Assembly (NCBI RefSeq): GCF_001423525.1
Contig: NZ_LMOI01000004.1
Span: forward strand, 1 to 64,000
Source of the DNA: Arthrobacter sp. Leaf137
GTDB lineage: Bacteria > Actinomycetota > Actinomycetes > Actinomycetales > Micrococcaceae
Direction of reading: 5' to 3'
Length of the DNA stretch: 64,000 bases
Below are positions 60,913 to 64,000 of the stretch, piece by piece; within the stretch, counting starts at the first letter, position 1, and each line of letters starts with the position of its first letter. A program made the translations under genes and the position numbers. Under the pieces are notes generated by a model. It ran no database searches. It was not told the origin of the DNA and worked only from the letters and a program-made list of their open reading frames with translations.

Positions 60913-62289
60913 ATGACGATGTCCCGCTCGCCGAAGCAGCCCCCCAGGCCGAGCTTGCCGATGATTGCTGCGACGACGGCGGCACTGCCGGCGGTTGTCC
61001 TGTCGTCCCTGGCCCTCGCACAGCCGGCCACGGCCCAGCAGCCGGCCAAATCACTCCCCGCGACCCTGACCGCGGCGATGAACGCGCAGGCGGCAGCCAA
61101 GGCCACGGCAACGGTCATTCCGGCCTCGTCCGTTTCCACCACGATTCCGGCGGCCTTTAAACCGGCACAGAATTCTGCGCCTGCCGAATATACAGTCGCC
61201 CGCGGAGACACCATCAGCGCCATCGCCGGAAAATTCAACCTGAACACCGGGGAAGTGCTCAGGCTGAACAATCTGCAGGCGAGCACCATCATTTACCCGG
61301 GGCAAAAGATCAAGCTGTCCGGCAGTCCTGCCGCAGCAGCCCCGGCCCCCGCCGCGCCGGCCGCTGCGCCCGCTTCGGCCGCCGGTGCCACCTACACCGT
61401 CAAGCCAGGTGACACGTTGGGCGCCATCGCCGCCCGGCACAACGTGAGCCTTGGGGATGTCTTCAGCTGGAACAACCTCAACATGAGGTCCATCATCTAC
61501 CCCGGCCAAAAGATCAAGGTGGGCGCCGGTTCGCAGGCACCTGCTGCCCCCGCGGCGGCAGCGGCACCGGCGGCCTCACTCGCCAACACCTCAGCCCCGC
61601 AGGCTCCGGCGGCGGGCTCCTACACCGTCAAGGCGGGCGACACCCTCTCAGCCATCGCATCGCGCCATGGGGTGAAGCTGCCCGAACTGCTTTCCGCGAA
61701 CGGGCTGAACCTCGGCTCCATCATTTACCCGGGCAACAAACTGAACGTCCCCGGCTCAGGCTCGCAGCCTGCTGCTGCGCAGCCGGCAGCGCCCGCAGCC
61801 CCGCTGGTACCGAGTTCCTTCCTTGGGTTCACCTACCCGCCGGCAGTGGTGAGCTCCGCGAATGAGAACAAGGCACTGCTGAATGCTTCCCCGGTCCCGT
61901 CCCGGGCAGAGATGCAGAACATCGTGGCAGACACCGCCCGCCGCATGGGTGTTGAGCCGTCACTGGCCCTGGCGTTCGCCTACCAGGAGTCCGGCTTCAA
62001 CCAGCGCGCGGTCTCCCCCGCCAATGCCATCGGAACCATGCAGGTTATCCCCAGCTCCGGCCAGTGGGCCTCGGACCTGGTGGGCCGCAAACTGAACCTG
62101 CTCGATCCCTACGACAACGCCACGGCAGGAGTTGCGATCATCCGCCAGCTGCTGGCTACCAGCAAGGACCGGGATACGGCGATCGCAGGCTACTACCAGG
62201 GCCAGTATTCGGTAAGCAAGTACGGGATGTACGACGACACGAAGGCCTATGTGGCGGCCATCAAGGCACACCAGAAGAACTTTGGCTAA
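60913..62289 (+). CDS. Secreted LysM and transglycosylase (SLT) protein
   Basis: 458 residues. A signal peptide (1-about 41, cleaved after AQPATA), three LysM domains (about 95-138, 160-205, 237-280; each ends IIYPGQKIK or IIYPGNKLN), Pro/Ala linkers, and a C-terminal lytic transglycosylase domain (about 335-458) with the catalytic Glu359 in AFAYQESGFN and GTMQVIPSSGQWA. It binds and cleaves peptidoglycan outside the cell. A repeat-rich upstream region suggests tight control. Confidence 0.92.
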   Translation: MTMSRSPKQPPRPSLPMIAATTAALPAVVLSSLALAQPATAQQPAKSLPATLTAAMNAQAAAKATATVIPASSVSTTIPAAFKPAQNSAPAEYTVARGDTISAIAGKFNLNTGEVLRLNNLQASTIIYPGQKIKLSGSPAAAAPAPAAPAAAPASAAGATYTVKPGDTLGAIAARHNVSLGDVFSWNNLNMRSIIYPGQKIKVGAGSQAPAAPAAAAAPAASLANTSAPQAPAAGSYTVKAGDTLSAIASRHGVKLPELLSANGLNLGSIIYPGNKLNVPGSGSQPAAAQPAAPAAPLVPSSFLGFTYPPAVVSSANENKALLNASPVPSRAEMQNIVADTARRMGVEPSLALAFAYQESGFNQRAVSPANAIGTMQVIPSSGQWASDLVGRKLNLLDPYDNATAGVAIIRQLLATSKDRDTAIAGYYQGQYSVSKYGMYDDTKAYVAAIKAHQKNFG

Positions 62290-62296
62290 AGCCTTG

Positions 62297-62371
62297 GCCG
62301 GCCCGGTGTGACCGGGCCGGCAGCAGCTGATGGAACGGGTTCGGGCCGGTTGACGGCCCGGACCCGTTCCA
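62297..62371. terminator. Two strong hairpins after the LysM gene
   Basis: First: GCCGGCCCGGT (62297-62307) with ACCGGGCCGGC (62311-62321). Second: an 18-bp stem with one mismatch (62331-62348 with 62354-62371). There is no T run. The second ends only 31 bp before the kinase start. Confidence 0.65.
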
Positions 62372-62402
62372 TTGCAACTAGGATCGGAGGGTGCAGGAAA
62401 AC

Positions 62403-64000
62403 GTGTCTGACCCCCTTGTAGGAACGCTGGTGGATAACCGCTACGCCATCAGGTCCAAGCTGGCGCGGGGCGGCATGTCCACTGTGTACCTTGCCGAGGA
62501 CCAACGGCTGGAACGTGATGTGGCCCTGAAAGTGCTGCATCCCCACTTCTCCGCCGACGAAAGTTTCCTGGGCAGGCTGGGCCGTGAAGCCAAGGCCGCC
62601 GCGAAGCTGTCCCATCCCCACGTGGTGGGTGTCCTCGATCAGGGCAACGACGGCCACACGACGTATCTGGTGATGGAGTACATCAAGGGACACACCCTGC
62701 GGGACGTCATCACTGACAAGGGCGCCCTGCCGCCACGGCTGGCGCTGGCCCTGATCGATCCGGTGGTGGAAGGCCTTGCGGCAGCGCACGCAGCCGGTTT
62801 TATCCACCGGGACGTCAAACCCGAGAATGTCCTCATCGCCGACGACGGCCGGATCAAGGTGGGAGACTTCGGCCTTGCCCGGGCCGTGACGACGTCCACC
62901 AGCAGCGGGGCGCTGATCGGAACGGTTGCCTACCTCTCCCCCGAGTTGGTTTTGGGCCGGCCCGCCGATGCCCGCAGTGACGTTTACTCCGTTGGCATCA
63001 TGCTTTACGAAATGCTGACCGGCAAGCAGCCCTTCGGCGGAGACGTTCCCATTCAGGTGGCCTACCAGCACGTTAACAGCACGGTGGGTCCGCCGTCCGC
63101 GCTCGTTCCGGGCCTGGCAGCTGAAGTGGATGAACTCGTACAGTGGTGCACCGCAAACGATCCCGAGAACCGTCCGGTTGATGGAAGCGCACTGCTGCAG
63201 GAACTCCGCCATATCCGCACCAACCTGACAGACTCCGAACTCGACCTGCAGCCACCGGCAGCGCTGGGAGCCTCCCCTCACGGCATGCCCGGGTTCACGG
63301 GGCTGCCCGGCGCAACGGATCCCTCCGCCGGGCCCAGCCATACAGAGTTCATCCCGCACATCAGCAATCAGACGTCCGTCATGCCCGCCGGCCGTCCCCT
63401 GCCGCCTCCCTTCCAGCCGGCAGGCCACGTCACGGCCGCCCGCAACCCGACGCCGGCACCCCGCACCGGCCACACCCTCACCCCGCCCGGCGAAGACGAG
63501 AGTCCGGCCTGGGCCCCGGTTCCCCCGGCGTTGAGCAAGCGGGCCCAGCGCAAGGCGGAAAAGGACGATGAAAGGGCCCGCGCACGGGCTGCAGCAACAC
63601 CGGCCCGAAGCCTGCGTGAAGGCAGCCCACGGCGGAGGGGCATTCTCTGGATCATCGTCCTGGTCATTGCTGCGCTGCTTGCCACCGGAGCCGGCTGGTT
63701 CTTCGGGATGGGGCCGGGTGCAGCGGCAGCCATACCGGCGGTGGCCAACAGGACCGTAGCGGAGGCTCAGCAACTGCTGAGCGATGAAGGATTCCGTTCG
63801 ACCACCAGCGACGTCTTCGACGATGCCGTTCCTTCAGGCCGGGTGGTAGGCAGCGACCCGCAGGCGGGAGCGGAGATCCGCAAGTTCCAGCCGGTTTCAC
63901 TGCTCGTATCGAAGGGCCCCCAGCTTTATCCCCTGCCGGAACTGACGGCCGGCTCCCTCGACGAGGCCAAAAACGCCCTCAACGCCGCCGGAATGGCGCT
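62403..64000 (+). CDS. pknL: PASTA-domain Ser/Thr protein kinase (PknL-like), cut by window end
   Basis: 532 residues up to the edge. I take GTG 62403, since the in-frame GTG at 62391 is directly against GGAGG. Kinase domain about 12-275: GGMSTVYLAE, Lys43 (ALKVLHP), HRDVKPENV with Asp137, DFGLA and APE-like SPEL. A Pro-rich juxtamembrane linker (280-410), a membrane span (about 413-435, GILWIIVLVIAALLATGAGW) and the first PASTA domains (from about 440) follow. It senses wall fragments. The place beside the Rv2175c-like gene supports the PknL name. Confidence 0.92.
   Translation, partial: MSDPLVGTLVDNRYAIRSKLARGGMSTVYLAEDQRLERDVALKVLHPHFSADESFLGRLGREAKAAAKLSHPHVVGVLDQGNDGHTTYLVMEYIKGHTLRDVITDKGALPPRLALALIDPVVEGLAAAHAAGFIHRDVKPENVLIADDGRIKVGDFGLARAVTTSTSSGALIGTVAYLSPELVLGRPADARSDVYSVGIMLYEMLTGKQPFGGDVPIQVAYQHVNSTVGPPSALVPGLAAEVDELVQWCTANDPENRPVDGSALLQELRHIRTNLTDSELDLQPPAALGASPHGMPGFTGLPGATDPSAGPSHTEFIPHISNQTSVMPAGRPLPPPFQPAGHVTAARNPTPAPRTGHTLTPPGEDESPAWAPVPPALSKRAQRKAEKDDERARARAAATPARSLREGSPRRRGILWIIVLVIAALLATGAGWFFGMGPGAAAAIPAVANRTVAEAQQLLSDEGFRSTTSDVFDDAVPSGRVVGSDPQAGAEIRKFQPVSLLVSKGPQLYPLPELTAGSLDEAKNALNAAGMA

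Overview
The window is high-GC actinobacterial chromosome, most likely Arthrobacter or Pseudarthrobacter (Micrococcaceae). The evidence is gene order and protein content: lipA-DUF4191-RDD-glnA1, glnE-glnA2-panB, a complete dcw cluster ending in ftsZ-pgeF-yggS-sepF-yggT-divIVA, an Rv2175c/pknL-like pair, and a MurE whose substrate motif points to L-lysine peptidoglycan. I had no database access, so every family name rests on motifs and gene context.

Layout. 1-3668: end of lipA, DUF4191, DUF3817, RDD, and glnA1 with a well-formed GlnR box upstream. 3643-19722: a 16-kb integrated element inserted in the last codons of glnA1. It is bounded by a 26-bp direct repeat of the glnA 3' end. Just inside each end lies a matching pair of AGTCCGCA repeats 11 bp apart, as expected for arm-type integrase sites. 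19723-25000: GNAT, glnE and glnA2, so the element separates glnA1 from the gene for its own adenylyltransferase. 25176-31643: panB, a SPOR-like protein, map, ppgK, nrdR (with tandem NrdR boxes), hisD, a membrane protein and a flavin reductase. 31727-56394: dnaE, rluD, lspA, divIVA, yggT, sepF, yggS, pgeF and the dcw genes up to mraZ, all on the minus strand. MraZ boxes overlie the mraZ promoter. 56740-64000: DUF3040, dinB, a lipoprotein, a polyprenyl diphosphate synthase, an Rv2175c-like regulator, a LysM/transglycosylase protein and a PASTA kinase cut by the window end.

The element is the accessory part. It reads: tyrosine integrase and XRE repressor (minus strand), an operator cluster, then a tight plus-strand operon with a small excisionase-like protein, a DUF3631-type ATPase, overlapping small genes, an HTH protein and a paralogous pair of unknown proteins. 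After that come single genes separated by hairpins: an SGNH esterase with a beta-rich tail, a small-terminase-like protein, a full-length tail tape measure, an NYN nuclease, a lipoprotein, three unknown minus-strand proteins and a second excisionase-like HTH. I see no large terminase, portal, capsid, tail tube or lysis gene. It is therefore either a phage satellite that needs a helper or a reduced prophage.

The most unusual signals are an inverted pair of iteron clusters inside the two ends of the ATPase gene (a possible replication origin), the tape measure without other tail genes, and a shared terminator-linker in front of both the esterase and the tape measure. The rest is mainly conserved core metabolism, cell division and wall synthesis.
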